Assembly: GCA_021234155.1 (NCBI GenBank)
Contig: JAJEKV010000011.1
Location: forward strand, 23,490,101 to 23,554,100
Direction: 5' to 3'
Length of the DNA stretch: 64,000 nucleotides
DNA from: Isoetes taiwanensis
Lineage: Eukaryota; Streptophyta; Lycopodiopsida; Isoetales; Isoetaceae
Of the stretch, positions 23,754-35,354 are shown piece by piece. The translations under genes and the position numbers were made by a program. The notes beneath the pieces are model-generated. The model had not been told where the DNA came from, searched no databases, and worked only from the letters and a program-made list of their open reading frames with translations. The number at the start of each line of letters is the position of its first letter. The first letter of the stretch is position 1.

Positions 23754-24075
23754 GGGTAAAAGCATGTTAGGGTGTCCCTTAAAAAGTATTATTTAGTGAC
23801 CAAAAAAGTACCTAAAAAGGTAGCCAGGACTGGGTACTGGGTACATGTGTAATATCTCAATATAAGGTATGTTTTAGAACTTCTTATGTATATATTGGTC
23901 TCCGATAGCATTATCTTTATCTTAACTTTGAATATTAACACGTCCTTGACTTTTATTTTGGAATTTTGTATTAGTTTTAATGAAAAGAAAAATGAGAAAG
24001 TACCCAGTTCTGAAGTACCTAGTGTATGTACTTTTGCAGGTTCCAAAAGTGGTACACCCTAACATGCTTTTACCC
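23754..24075. mobile_element. MITE, 322 bp, with perfect 22 bp terminal inverted repeats
   Basis: Absent from copy 1, so the insertion borders are certain. The ends are GGGTAAAAGCATGTTAGG... and its perfect complement (23,754-23,775 and 24,054-24,075). The target duplication is AGAG (23,750-23,753 and 24,076-24,079). It has no coding capacity. A 4 bp non-TTAA duplication does not fit the common plant families (Tourist 3 bp, hAT 8 bp, Mutator 9-11 bp). Confidence 0.92.
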
Positions 24076-24710
24076 AGAGTTAGATTTGATCAAGTATATA
24101 AGTTGTGCTCTTTAACCTTTTGTATTTCTTCATCTAGGTACATTCTTTTTGCCAAGTTGATAGATTGCACTGGAGAGGTAACAGTTACTGCTTTCAATGA
24201 TGAAGCAGAAGAAATCTTGGGGCATACTGCAGAGGATTTGTATCATTTGAGATGCCAGGTATAACAAGTCACGTTAGGAAGTATTTTGGGAGACCTGGAG
24301 AATGGTGAGGCGCTCAGATGGGCGCCATGGTGATGGCGGCAGTGGCGGTTTGTGGAATCCCTCATAACTTCTGCATCCGGACTCCGTTTTCAGCGATCTT
24401 TGGTTCGTTGGAAAGCTCTTTCAGTGATTCTTCTTCTTGCACATATTTTTCTTTGGTTTTTGCTGTGTTTGGGGGCCGGATTTGATCCCCCTGTTGCGGC
24501 CTTCTGCTGTAAACCCCTGAGCATGGTGATGGCGGGTAATTCTGCACCGAGTTTGGGCCTGGAGAAGGCTGGGCCAGGGATTCGTGTCAGAGATGCTGCG
24601 AGAGGAAAGAAAGGAGGCAAGGATATATCCAAAACCTGCGTCAGCTTGGCGCTGGATCTTCAAGAGCCAATTCTTAGCCAGGATGCCAGGATGTATCCAG
24701 TAGGCAGCCA

Positions 24711-25850
24711 GTGGATTCCCAGGAGCTGGCTTTTGGGAATTCGGGTAGGATGGAGAATAGAGAGGTGGTGCCCAGCTCAATGCCACCTTTGGAGTCTGTA
24801 ACTTTGCCATCCTTGGTTGGTGTGAATGGTGATGTGCTGCCAGAGGACCCCTTTCAGATATCTGCAGCTTCCCCAGAGGTGGTGCCTCAACCGCCACGAG
24901 CCCCAACTCCTCATGCATGGAAAGGTAATGACACTGTTGCCCGTCTTTCTAGGCCTAGGTTTTCTGATTGGATTAGGCAACCGTTGCAAGCAGAAAGTGC
25001 AGAGAAAAGTTCTAGGGTGACAGAGGCACTGCTTATCTGAGAGCAGAATAATAAGAAGGATTTGCAGCAAGTTTTTAAATCATTACCTCCTGTTGTAGAA
25101 ATCAATCACCAGAAGCATGTGCAGTATACAGAGAATTTGGTTGCATCTTCGGTGTTAGGCCATTTCACTGGGGCCTTTTTGGATATGCAGAGGCTTGGGT
25201 ACTGGCTACGGGCTCAGTTTAAGAGGCTGGGGTTGCCTCCATATGTGACCCTGAAGTCTTTGGGTAATAATTTTTTTCTTATTATGGTTGATTCTGAGGC
25301 CACGGTGGAGCAGTTGGTCTCGCATGGAGTGGCACGTATGGGAGGGACCTATGTTTTGTTCCAGCATTATGCTCTAGGTTTCTCTTCTGCTAGGCCTGCT
25401 GCAGTTAGAGTGCCATGCTGGCTTCAAATCCGGGATCTGCCTCCAGAGATGATGGTGCCTGAGTTTCTAGTGGCCATGGCCAAAGGCCTGGGAACTCACA
25501 TAGCGCATTCGATTGTGGGTGCACCACAGATATGTGTAGGTATTCGGGCAGATGAGATGGTACCTCAGAGTCTTGTGGTTAAAAGTAGTGATTTCTATTC
25601 CTACTTCCAGTTGGACTTGCTCAATGGGGGAGAGCTTTTGGCAATGTTTCCCTCGCTTAAGCAGTTTCACCAGCATAAGCCTCACTCAGCACCCAAGCAG
25701 GCAGAGCAAATAGTGGTTGGTCCGCCTTCACCCTCTGCACTGGTTCCCCCTGTGTTGAAGGCTGTGGAGCAGGTGGGGAGTCCAGAGACACAACCTGAAC
25801 CCTCCTCTCGTATGGTGGATCCCGAGGTCCAGGGAGACTTGCAGCATTGA
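24711..25850 (+). pseudogene. LINE ORF1, DUF4283-type RNA-binding protein
   Basis: One frame of about 380 codons with a single TGA at 25,038-25,040. The middle part has VLGHFTGAFLDMQRLGYWLR and PCWLQIRDLPPEMM, a pattern of the DUF4283 domain in plant LINE ORF1 proteins. A Pro-rich N-terminus precedes it. The protein would bind the element RNA. No zinc knuckle follows. Confidence 0.75.
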
Positions 25851-26025
25851 AGAGTTGCAGCCAGAAAAAGGAAGGGTGGCAACAAGTTGTTTCTAGGAGG
25901 CGAGCTCGGTGAGAGCTCCTCAAGAGGGTCACTTAGCCCATCTGCACCCCATCTGTCCCTCCCTCCTCAAGTGGATCGAATGGTGATTGATCAGGTAGTC
26001 CAGAACTTTTCTTCCTGGGCTGATA

Positions 26026-26900
26026 GTGTTGAGGCATGTGAGGCTTTACAAGGGGATCCTGGACCCTTGGTGCACAACGACCCACATGGATAAGAAAATT
26101 CTATCTTGGAATGTGAGAGGCATCAAATCCTCTCCGAATAAGCGAGCACGTCTCGCCATGGCTGTGAAGAATCTTAATCCAGATATCTTGTGTTTGCAGG
26201 AGCATAAATGTGCCAGGGATGATATTACCAACCTAATGAATATCTTGGGTAATCAGTACGTGGCTGCAGCTGCTACAACGGGCAGGGCCAGGGGAGGTAC
26301 TTTGATTTGTTGGAAAATGGGTGTACATGTAACCTTTTCAGCCACAGATAGCCAAGGCCAGTGGGCAGTGATTAAATGGAAGGAGGGCCAGTCCGAGTGG
26401 GGTTTATTGAATGTGTATGCACCAATTGGGGCCACTCAGAGAGGTTGCTTATGGGCACAATTGTGAAATAAGCTCCAATCCTTTGGTATGGGTTCTACAT
26501 GGTTTGTCCTGGGTGACTTTAACATGGTGGAGCTCCCAGAGGACAGGCATGGTATTGGTTCAGATATTGTGCAGGGTTTTGAGCGTGACCAATGGCTTAG
26601 GTTTGTCTTGAGGAGTGGGGTTTGTGAGCTTCCCGGGGATTGAAATTTTACTTGGTGCAATAATTGGCTGGGGCATGGTAGGGCATACTCTAGGCTGGAT
26701 AGAGTTTATGGCACTCCAGCAGTCTTGGATTATGCTCCAGCCTTCACTAGGGTGAATGTTCTGGCCACCTCTGTCTCTGATCACACTCCCCAGATCATTC
26801 AGCGGCTTCATGACCACCCACCGCGGCCTCTCAGGACGGTTTTTAAGCTTAACACAAGCTTTCTTCAGGATCCAGAGTTCACAAACGGTTTGTAAAGCTC
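26026..26900 (+). pseudogene. LINE ORF2, apurinic-type endonuclease domain
   Basis: Starts near KKILSWNVRGIKS and shows the endonuclease blocks DILCLQEHK, LLNVYAP, FVLGDFNMV, SRLDRVYGT and SVSDHTP in one frame. Two TGA codons interrupt it (26,464 and about 26,641, where TGG is expected before NFTWCN), then TAA near 26,894. The domain nicks target DNA to prime reverse transcription. A frameshift separates it from the RT domain. Confidence 0.88.
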
Positions 26901-27005
26901 ATTTGGCGATGAGATATTCAGCCGGGATAGCGGAATGAGTGCAATGGTTATAGCATTGGCTAGGGTAAAACAATTTCTTGAAAAGAATGGGGGCGGCAAA
27001 AGGCT

Positions 27006-28685
27006 TTGGCTCAGCGTCGCAGGTTGGATGCCTTATATGCGGAACTGGAGTCTCTTAGAGGGCGGGTCTCTGATGGCTTGCGTGAGCAGCAGGTGCTTCG
27101 TCAGATCGAGGTTGAGGAGGAGGCCAAGGTGTCACAGGCTAGGGTCAAAGCAGGTTTGACGTGGCTGAAGCAGCCTGACACTTGCTCCAAAGTCTTTTTC
27201 CGAGCAGCCCGCCAGAAGAAGTATGCAGCAGCCATGGCGGACATAGTTACACCCCAGGGAGTGTTGTTGCAGCAACCAGATGCTATCAAGGCCTTTGTAG
27301 CAGCGCACTATGAAACATTTTTCAAGGAGAGCCCGCTTCCCTCACAGAGTGTTTTTCAAGAGCTGGTGTTGGCCAAGGTATCGCCAAGAATCTCAGCCCT
27401 TCAAAGACAGAGCTTAGAGGAGCCGTTGACAGGGCAGGAGTTGGGGGATGCATGCCGCCTGTTGGCTCGGAATAAGTGTCCTGGATTAGATGGAATACCA
27501 GTGGAGTTTTTTCAGAAGTACTGGGAATGGGTGGGGGACTCGGTGGTGCAGGTGTATGTGGATCTTTTGGGGAATAACTCGATGCATCCTCGGCTGAATA
27601 CAGGTTGTATTTCACTTATACCCAAGTGTAAGCATCCTAAAACCATCAATGACTGGAGGCCTATTACTCTGTTGTCTGTAGTGTATAAAATCATTGCTAA
27701 GGCTTTGGCTGAGAGGCTTAAGCCAGTACTAGTTCACGCCATTAGTGCAGAGCAGTCTGGTTTTATACCACAGCGGAACATTCTTCATAATGTGGCTGCT
27801 GCTTTTGAGGGAGTGCATTGGGCTCGTAGGATGAGGCAGCCCCTTGTTTTTCTTAAGCTGGATTTTGCCAAGGCTTATGACAGTGTTAGCTGGCAGTTCT
27901 TGGCAGATATGATGCAGGCCTTTGGGTGCGGACCTAGTTTCAGGGAAACGGTTATGAAGCTGCACGTGTCTGCTAGGGCGACAGTGTGGTGTCAGGGTGA
28001 GACCTCTTCAATCTTCTCTGTGGGCCGAGGCATTAGGCAGGGATGTCCGTTGGCCCCCTTCCTGTTCACTATAGTGGCAGAAGCTCTCTCGCAGCTTTTT
28101 CAGGTGGCAGTTGCTGACAATGTGGTGCAAGGTCTCCGCATGGATGATGGGTCGCAACAGGTTTGCAATCAATTTGCGGATGATACATTCCTCTTTCTTC
28201 ATGCAGATGAGTCCAATCTCCAGGCAGCCAAGAATATTTTGGATGCCTTTTCTTTAGCTTCAGGGTGCTTGCTTAACTGGTCGAAGTGCTCGGCCATGTG
28301 GGTACTGGAGGAACCTCCTCCTGCGTGGTTGAGTCAGTTTCCCTGGGCTCTTACACCACCACACACAGCTGCCAAACTGTTAGGCATACCATTTGGCTTG
28401 GACATTAATGCTAGGGCAATTTGGGCGGAGACATTACAGAATCTTAAGCAGCATCTGAACTGGTGGAGGGGAAGTAAACTCACCATGGCTGGTAGGATTC
28501 TGATAGCCAAGTCAGTGCTCTGTAGCACTCATGTTTATGCAGCCTCCTGCATACTTGCGCCAGAAAGTGTGGTTAAGGAGTTGGATGACACCATTCGCAA
28601 TTTTGTTTGGGGAGGAAATGAGGAGGGGGCTACAGTGAAGGTCGCATGGTGGAAGTGTGTGCGTCCCAGAAAGGCGGGGGCTTAG
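27006..28685 (+). pseudogene. LINE ORF2, reverse transcriptase domain
   Basis: A 559-codon open stretch with the non-LTR RT blocks: DGIPVEFFQKYW, NDWRPITLLSVVYKIIAKALA, QSGFIPQRNI, LKLDFAKAYDSV, GIRQGCPLAPFLF and FADD (the catalytic pair, with Phe replacing the usual Tyr or Ala) at about 28,172. The frame ends at a run of G where the next frame continues (GGLGMLDVSLHTKVLVSKFIWQL), so a single-base change in the G run closed it. Confidence 0.93.
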
Positions 28686-29860
28686 GTATGCTTGATGTGT
28701 CCTTGCACACGAAGGTTCTGGTGTCGAAATTCATCTGGCAGTTGTTGCAGGAGCAACAATCCCCAGGATTGGCTCTGTTAGCCGCGGTCCGCCGCCACTC
28801 TATTGTGTTTAGGAAGCCAGCAATTCCGGCTCAGTTGCCGTGGGCTCTGTTTGAGGATTTGCGGCCATTCCCTCATGCTTCGCCTTTTCTTAAAGGTCTC
28901 CTCAAGGCCCGGAAGGTGGTCAAGGTTCTCTTTTCATTGGACCCTAGCGGTGTATGGTAGCCTCATCGCCCTTTCTTTGGATACCCTTGGATTACGCATC
29001 TCCCTTGGCCTCTTCCCTACACCCGGTACTTTCAGCGCCGATGGATTGCTGCGGGGTAACATCCATCCGTGGATCGGTATTGGGAGGGTCACCCGCGCCG
29101 TGGGGAGTTTTTAGGGATCGATTTGGCCTTGGGCTTGGGACATTCGGACTTGGGCCAGAATTGCGAATGCTATTCCATTGCGTTTGTCTTCTCAAGTCAA
29201 TCGGCGTTTGGAAGTCGCATAGTGGACTTGATGCATCTCGGTTTGTAGCATCGGCTTATGGGCTTCTAGCGCCAGGACACATTGCCGCCTTTGGATAAGT
29301 GGTCACTTAAGCTTCCAGGGGAGTAAGTGTCCCCGCCATGTGGAAGTGGGCATGGAATACATTGCCTCCTCCTAAAATCCACCCTTTTATGGCAGATCTT
29401 GCACCGTAGCCTCGGGGTGAATGTCCGAAAGTACCACGGTTCAAGCCTCGGTGGCGGAAACATGCCCTCTATGTGGGAGGCCGAGACCATTGAGCACTTG
29501 CTTTGTCCTATGCACGGAGGTAGGGGCAGCTTGGTCCCCGGGTGAGAGCACTCTTTGGGTCTTCACTGTGTGCGTCGGAAGCTTCTCATGGGAGTCTTTC
29601 CTAGCGGTTGGTCGGTGGCCAAGCAGCGAGCGTTCCATTTATCTGAGAGCTTGGCTTCTGTGGTTGATTTGGAAAAGACGGAGAGCGAAGGTCTTTCAGA
29701 ATGCAGTGCTTAGCCCTTTTCGGTTGGTTCCGATCTTGAGGCATAAGTTGTGGCAGGCTTACCAAGTCTCAAGCTTGTCTGGCACAGTTAAGCGGGAAAT
29801 TTGGTCGACATTCTTACAGATTGTGAATCATGATGGGCACTTCATTTCTTAGCACCACAC
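28646..29860 (+). pseudogene. LINE ORF2, C-terminal region with zinc-binding domain
   Basis: Pieces in several frames. Around 29,340-29,520 the pattern W-W...LPPPKIHPFLWQILH, then a Cys pair and EHLLCP, corresponds to the zf-RVT zinc-binding domain at the end of plant LINE ORF2 proteins. The last part (29,640-29,850) has LWLIWKRRRAKVFQN. Multiple frameshifts. Confidence 0.75.
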
Positions 29861-31037
29861 TTATCATTGTACTTGATCACATTCTAGTGGTTTAATATAT
29901 TCCTATATTCTTCAAAAAAAAAAAATCAAGTCACGTTAGTTTAATGCTATCAAACTTATTTATAAATAATTGCAACAAAGCTGCTGTACAGGATACTGAA
30001 CAAAAATTATATCGGGCTGAGCTAAGAAAGGCAACATGGATACCAAAGATTTTTTGCCTGAGTGTACTTGAGACAGCTTATATGAATCGAGAAAGACAGA
30101 GAATTACAATCCGTCGAGTAACATCGGTAGACTGGAGCAAAGAAACCAATTTGCTGTTACAGCATATCGGAAGACGCCATTGACGTTTGTATACATAAGC
30201 TTTTTGCAGAATAGTTGAATTAGGATGCAGACTGTATTTTCAATATGAATGTATCTATCGACATAATGGTCCAGATTCCTAGCCCTTGAAGAGATTAATT
30301 TTGTGTTGGGACAGTTAACAAAGGTGAAATAGGGATATATCAGTAATGTAATGTTCAGGAGAAACAATGTAAATGATAATTGTCATTCTGTAAATACCAT
30401 CAGTAATGTAATGTTTAGGAGAAACAATGTAAATGATAATTTAGATTGTGTTTTTAAGCGAATCTCAATTGCAACTTAGGGCCTAGATATTTACCAGAAC
30501 AGTAGCTGTACGATTGCCTTCAGTTGACTGTTAAAAACCAATTGGGTTCAATATGCAATACCACTAAGGACTGAAGTTAAATTGGGTAGCAACGACCATG
30601 GACTTTTAATTCGAAGTTTAAGTTTGGCAAAATCTTCCTGTTCCAACCGTAATGTTCATTACTGAGTCTAAAGAAAGATAAATACCCTTGCACCAATGTC
30701 GATGGGCCAGACCTGAGTGCATTAATCAACAAAAATCCTGGTCTTTATTTTAAGCTGCAGCAAGATAACTTTGTGCAATTCACACCTTATGCTGTTTCTG
30801 GATTTACAAACCTGCGGACAGATTTGTAACCAGGCATAAATGAACCAGGCATAAATACAAGCAAAGACTACTTTCTTAGTTGTTAACAAGTCATTCATAA
30901 ATTGATCACCGAAACAAATAGTGATAGCTGTAAGTAAGTATTGTTAACTTGACAACACTTGGCTCGCTCCCAGAATCAATGTCTTCATGGCGTGCCCATA
31001 AAAATTGCTCAAAACACAATTAACATCGTTTCTGAAT

Positions 31038-31090
31038 ATGGCAGACGCAGCTGCAGATCGAAATTTGCACAACATCGACATGAACAACGA
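31038..31090 (+). pseudogene. Q copy 2, start of exon 1 (separated by inversion)
   Basis: Begins ATGGCAGACGCAGCTGCAG as in copy 1 and breaks off after AACAACGA at 31,090. The rest of the gene is on the other strand at 37,233-38,100. About 90 bp (the end of exon 1 and most of intron 1) were lost at the breakpoint. Confidence 0.85.
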
Positions 31091-31535
31091 TTGGCTTAGT
31101 GTAAATCATGTATGTGCTGAACATGATATCTAGGCCGAAAAAACTTTCCTTCCCCTCTTGCCTGCACAGTTCTGCAGGTAATTTCTTCAAGAACCTTCTA
31201 ATTCGGTCTTGATCAGGTTTCGGAAACATCTTAAGAAAAGCTTGCATGCTTAGTGAAGGCAAACCAGTCACAGGACACGGTTTCACGTCAGGACCAGCTC
31301 CAGCCATGAAGCTATGAAGGATGCCACCATATGCATCAGTAAACCTGTTACACTCTGCCATAATGTCTACGCTCAGGCAAAAATTATTATATACAGTGGT
31401 TGCATCCACTGGCTCCTCTAGCTCCTCCTCGAACTCTTCAGGATGCTTCTGACGAAAATCCCGTTCTTTCTCCACTATTTTGTCATACCATACGCTAAAC
31501 AGCTCCCATGCCTTATCTGACCCGCTATTTGCCAT
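31091..31535 (-). pseudogene. Y (set B), N-terminal 148 codons
   Basis: Starts MANSGSDKAWELFSVWYDKI and continues with DATTVYNNFCLSVDIMAE, LPSLSMQAFLKMFPKPDQ and IMFSTYMIYTKP. It is clearly homologous to the first part of set A Y (same spacing, over half the residues alike by eye). It is cut in mid-codon by the inversion breakpoint; the rest is at 38,101-39,152. Confidence 0.85.
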
Positions 31536-31639
31536 TCTCGTGGAGCAGCACCTCGATTTATGACAGTTAGAATGTGAGCGCCTTTGTAGCGGCTTGATTT
31601 GCAAGAGAGACTGACAACGTGGCAACGATGCGAAAATAA

Positions 31640-31975
31640 CACTTCCTTAATTTATGCTATGCACAAATTCGCACCGTGGCTACGGTGCGAAAACAAGACT
31701 TCGATAATTTATTGTATTTACAATTTTGCACCGTGGCTACGGTGCGAAAATACCCCTTCCATTTTTTATTCTATGCACATTTTCGCACCGTGGCTACGGT
31801 GCGAAAACAACCCTTCAATATCTTATTGTATGTATAATTTCGCACCGTGGCTACGGTGCGAAAATACCCCTTTCATTTTTTATGCTATGCACATTTTCGC
31901 ACCGTGGCTACGGTGCGAAAATGGCCCTTCCATATTTTATGAGAGCCACACCGTAAGTACGGTGTGAAAACACAT
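31640..31975. repeat. Hairpin array 3, six palindromes at about 57 bp spacing
   Basis: Copies at about 31,668, 31,722, 31,781, 31,838, 31,894 and 31,945. Five have the arms CGCACCGT-GGCT-ACGGTGCG. The last is CACACCGT-AAG-TACGGTGTG, with matching changes in both arms. The spacers (for example CCCTTCCATTTTTTATTCTA) are also similar, so the array grew by duplication of a 55-60 bp unit. It lies 126 bp beyond the stop of X. Confidence 0.95.
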
Positions 31976-32096
31976 CCACAATCAGAGGTGTACATAATTT
32001 CGCAACATGGATACTTTAAGTCTTATATCCCAATGAAAGCAAATGTTTGCAATTAATATACAATAGATCTCCAATTAACAATCACTTATATTTATA

Positions 32097-33300
32097 TTAG
32101 ATAGATTCATATACAGATATGACTTTGGGTGGCATGCATGACCCCAATTTATAGCATTCTTCTCTGCGCTTTCCCACCTTCTGGCCATCTAATGGAAGAA
32201 ATTTAAGTTTGTCTCAAACTCTAATTGCCGCCGAACATCGAATAGAGACCACTCGCTCTCCGCTCTCAGACTTTTGAACAGCTGATTATCCTTATGAATG
32301 TTCAAGTCTATGACAACGGAATGAGTGCCATCATTGTCATCTTGTTCGACAGGAATCCAGACGTACTTTCTTCCTTCACGGACATTTCACCATCTCCTAT
32401 ACTTAAAAGTGACATACAGAGTTTGCTTCCGAATGCAATATCTGAACCGAACCACGTCTCGACTTATCCTGCATTCAGTACATTCAGCTCCATCGTGAAG
32501 TCGAGCACTCCAACCTTCAAGAAATACACTATCTAAAAAACTATCCACCGACTGTTGAACTGTAAACATCTTCAAGGTCTTCTTTACATTGTCGACGCTC
32601 TTGAATATGGCAATGAACAGATCAATTCCTAAATTTATCTTCACATGCCCGCAGACTCCTCCCTTCTCCTTCAATGTCGTGAACATTTCCTGCGACAACT
32701 TACTCCGTGCTAATACGATAGAAGTGGCATCCAGAGGCCTGCAGTATAAATCGGACAGGCTGGGCAATGGAAGCTCAGTTAGCTTGGATCTTCGTGGAGA
32801 GTATTCATACCTCCAGAACCATATACCCCTTTCTCTGAGCTGTACTGGTGTGCTACCTTCGAACAACAAGCAGTCCATATCTTGGCGAAAGCAATGGAAT
32901 ACACTGCTTATCGAGTGTGAAGAGACAGTGTTCTCCACATCAGATATACACAAACCTGAGAGAATAGGAATGAACTGGATAAGTAACTGAACTAATTTGA
33001 ATATGGATTGCATAGAATTACATACTCACAATTTGCTTCTAACCGTGGGAAAGTTCGTCGCTTGCTTATTTTTTCTTTTGCCATATCTGTTGGAGTGTAT
33101 ACATGTCTTACTTGTACAAATATCTCTTTGCCTGATCGAAATCCGACCACCAAAGCCTTCCAATATGTAGAAACATCATTTCTCCTGCATCTTTTGACTT
33201 GTCATTCACCTCGCATTGCAGGTTGGAGTGTAACAAAACTCCCGGTCGACACCACGAAGCTTTCAAACTCATTTCCGACTGTGATAGAGCTTATAGCCAT
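32097..33300 (-). pseudogene. X (set B), two-exon gene with stops
   Basis: Exon 1 33,300-33,030 (MAISSITVGNEFESF ... WKALVVGF ... VRHVYTPTDM), a 74 bp intron (32,956-33,029), and exon 2 down to 32,097 (QLRERGIWFWRYEY, EKGGVCGHVKIN, RYCIRKQTLYVTFKYRRW, VEQDDNDGTHS, KVGKRREE). Lesions: TGA in exon 1 where set A has CGG/AGA-type Arg context, TGA after YRRW where set A continues with Arg (both fit CGA-to-TGA), and a one-base shift near 32,190. Family unknown. It is the first gene inside the proposed left terminal repeat. Confidence 0.75.
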
Positions 33301-33689
33301 CTAGTCACAGAATTCAAATCAGAATGTGGAGCGAAATCGAAATGCTAGGAAAGGCTACGCGATTTTACCTTGATCGAAGTTTTTCTGTGGTCGAAATTCC
33401 CTTTAGCGCAGGTCGAAGCAGTTCCCGAGTGAACCGAAGCTCCCTTAGCGCGGGCAATCGATCTTCGCGCAAACTCTGTTGTGGAAAGCACCTGAGCGGG
33501 AATTGAGGGCAGGAGCTAACGGTTATAATTGCCATGTGTGTAATCTGACACCCGAAGCTAGAGGCACGGATAATACCGAAGCTACGTGCAGTTGACACCT
33601 GGAAAGGCGAAACCAAGGCTCGGTAAAAAAGTTCTGTACAAGCTCGGCTCCCCATTGGCCGCGAGCTTTTTGACGTGGCATCGAGTAAG

Positions 33690-33721
33690 GGCCCTTATTT
33701 GACCTCAAAAAAACTCTAATG
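33690..33721. repeat. 32 bp terminal repeat, set B left end (TIR-B)
   Basis: Identical over 32 bp to 51,263-51,294 (GGCCCTTATTTGACC then TCAAAAAAACTCTAATG). Both now point the same way, but this copy lies within the inverted segment, so before the inversion the two faced each other. It lies about 390 bp upstream of the start of X, and a kinase-like coding sequence ends at its outer edge. Confidence 0.75.
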
Positions 33722-35354
33722 GTTGGAGAATCCAATCTGATTCCAATTGTGGCCTCATGCATGGAATTGGAGAGCAATGAAAGCTGCTTCGCATAGTGTC
33801 AAGTAGCTGAGCCAGATTAAATTTCCTTGTTTTGTCTTTTATTGGCGACTCAACGCAATGCTTCAAATAGTCGCACATTGTCTGATGCTTTCTTTGTTGT
33901 TCCAAACTTCCTATTGACTGCATGTAGGAATGCTTACTAGCGAAATCAGCCAAGTAATAGACAATGTATGCTGCCCCGTGCAAATCAAAATCAATTCTCG
34001 CGGCTACTGTTTTTGAGCCACTACCAAAATAAAGGTCATCGTGCATATATGGATGCCTGGCCCTTTCCATTTCAATTCTTCTTTTACCTTCACCATCCAA
34101 ACCTTTATAATACCATCGCTTTACTTCCACTGTTTCGCCTATCAATCTAGATTCACCCCAATCACAAATACCTATATATACAGCATGAGGATCAATACAT
34201 CTTTTCTCCTTTGCATATTCAAAATGGAGTAGTATATTGCCTGGATGTAAATCCATATGCAAATATTTTTCTTGGTGAAGCTTTTGTAGACCGCTGCAGA
34301 ATGACATTACTAAGTCTCCAACCCTAGAGGCAACAAACAATTCTTTCTTTCTGTGTTCTTCAAGGCATATCAAGTTTGTTTCCACTCTAGCTACGACTCC
34401 TAACTTTCTAAATGCAAACTCTGCAAAAGCATTGCATCCATGATTTGTGAAAAAAGTTGCTGACGAACCTCCATTCCAAAAAGGGGAAATCAACCCCTGT
34501 CTTTCTAGGCCGGTTGTGCTACCAATACAGCGTATTATGCATCCATGTCTAACTTGCATTCCAGACTCCCTCGTGTTTTTCAACATAGCTTCTACTAACT
34601 TATTGGGGTTTGTACCTGGCTGAAAAGTATCACTTTGGAATTTTATGCAATAAGGTTCATCCTTAATAAAACTAGACCCTAAAATATTGCATCTATGCAC
34701 TGTTCCATATGAACCAGAACCAATTCGTTGTCTATTTATTATTTGTGATGAATCTACTTTGACAAACCAAATTGTTTTAGTATCTGCTCTTCTACGGGCT
34801 TCCCAGTCTCTATCTGTTTCACCAGGCCGTTTGGCTCTTATGGTTTGTGCTAACAGTTTCTTAATAACATGAGGGGGCTGATGAACTTCTTTCTTTAACT
34901 TTCTGTTCCTCCATGCTGCATTCCATGTGATGGCTTTTTCTTTCAATTCTGGCCTTAAGCGATGACTATTTAAATTTGCAACTTCCGTGATCATATTTCC
35001 AGTAGTGCGTCTAATATTACCTACTATCCATGTATACCTTTTTTCCTCACTCTTTTCAGGCTCTAGAGCTATCATTTGAGGCTTGAAAGCCCTCTAAGTA
35101 AATTTTACCAGCTTTGTATAGTAATCTAGCCATCCTTCCTCATTGTTTGTAATCAATTCCAAATCCTGAGCCGAAACATTGCATAGCCGATTACACAACC
35201 AGTTCATGAATTCTGGCCTCAAAGTAGACCATGCTTGTTGCATTCTACTTCTTTTTCTGCGCGGTGATGCTGAGGAAGATGACTCAGCTTCCATCTTTGT
35301 AAGCTCTGTTTGAGTTGGTTGCAAGCTGGCTTCTACTTTCTCTGTCGGAGTCAT
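33722..35354 (-). pseudogene. Protein kinase-like gene, one stop, truncated at its 3' end
   Basis: Reads leftward from MTPTEKVEASLQ. The N-terminal part has a basic stretch (RRKRSRMQQAW). A TAG at 35,094 is in frame with the next part, so the two pieces are one gene. Kinase features: Gly loop IGSGSYGTVHRC, the Lys strand CIKF, catalytic loop HMDLHPGN (Asp and Asn kept, Met for Arg), CDWGES in place of DFG, and DLHGAAYIVYYLAD for the DxW helix. Catalysis is plausible but the loops are unusual. The frame runs through DWILQP into the terminal repeat and stops, so the true C-terminus is probably lost. About 540 residues. Substrate unknown. Confidence 0.8.

Larger units (their letters stand above)
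24278..29926 (+). mobile_element. L1-type LINE, full length, inactivated
   Basis: 5.65 kb insertion in an RPA1 intron. It is flanked by a 13 bp target duplication CAAGTCACGTTAG (24,265-24,277 and 29,927-29,939) that occurs once in copy 1. It ends in a short A-tract. The order is ORF1 (DUF4283 type), endonuclease, reverse transcriptase, zinc-binding C-terminus, as in plant L1 elements. Same orientation as the host gene. Stops and frameshifts make it dead. Confidence 0.95.
22012..30183 (+). pseudogene. RPA1: RPA1-like gene, copy 2, interrupted by a LINE
   Basis: Same exons as copy 1: OB-folds A-C to 24,259, then the last exon at 29,993-30,183 (DTEQKLYRAELRKATWIP ... HIGRRH). The LINE lies in the intron between them. 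Lesions relative to copy 1: loss of 43 bp around 23,502 (a frameshift), a CAG-to-TAG stop at 23,641 in the OB-fold C lead-in, and a MITE in the intron after the zinc ribbon. Its 3' end is better preserved than that of copy 1 (CAG instead of TAG). Unlikely to make full-length protein. Confidence 0.85.
20111..31090. repeat. 6.5 kb tandem unit, copy 2, left part
   Basis: Repeats copy 1 from 13,607 to about 18,812. It is enlarged by a MITE (322 bp) and a LINE (5.65 kb). It stops abruptly at 31,090, inside Q exon 1 (after AACATCGACATGAACAACGA). The continuation is found inverted at 36,903-38,100, with about 90 bp missing at the joint. Confidence 0.9.

Noticed and set aside
13607-24261. RPA1 genes as cargo of a Helitron, since plant Helitrons can carry RPA genes
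   Set aside because: The unit has no TC start, no CTRR end with hairpin and no Rep/helicase within it. The Helitron gene lies 26 kb beyond and in a separate context.
24362-24918. Reverse-strand frames in the LINE 5' region
   Set aside because: They run antisense to ORF1 and the leader of an element with a clear forward structure.
31640-31975. Regularly spaced palindromes look like a CRISPR array
   Set aside because: The spacers are similar to each other, the setting is eukaryotic with introns and transposons, and there are no cas genes. It is a palindromic minisatellite.
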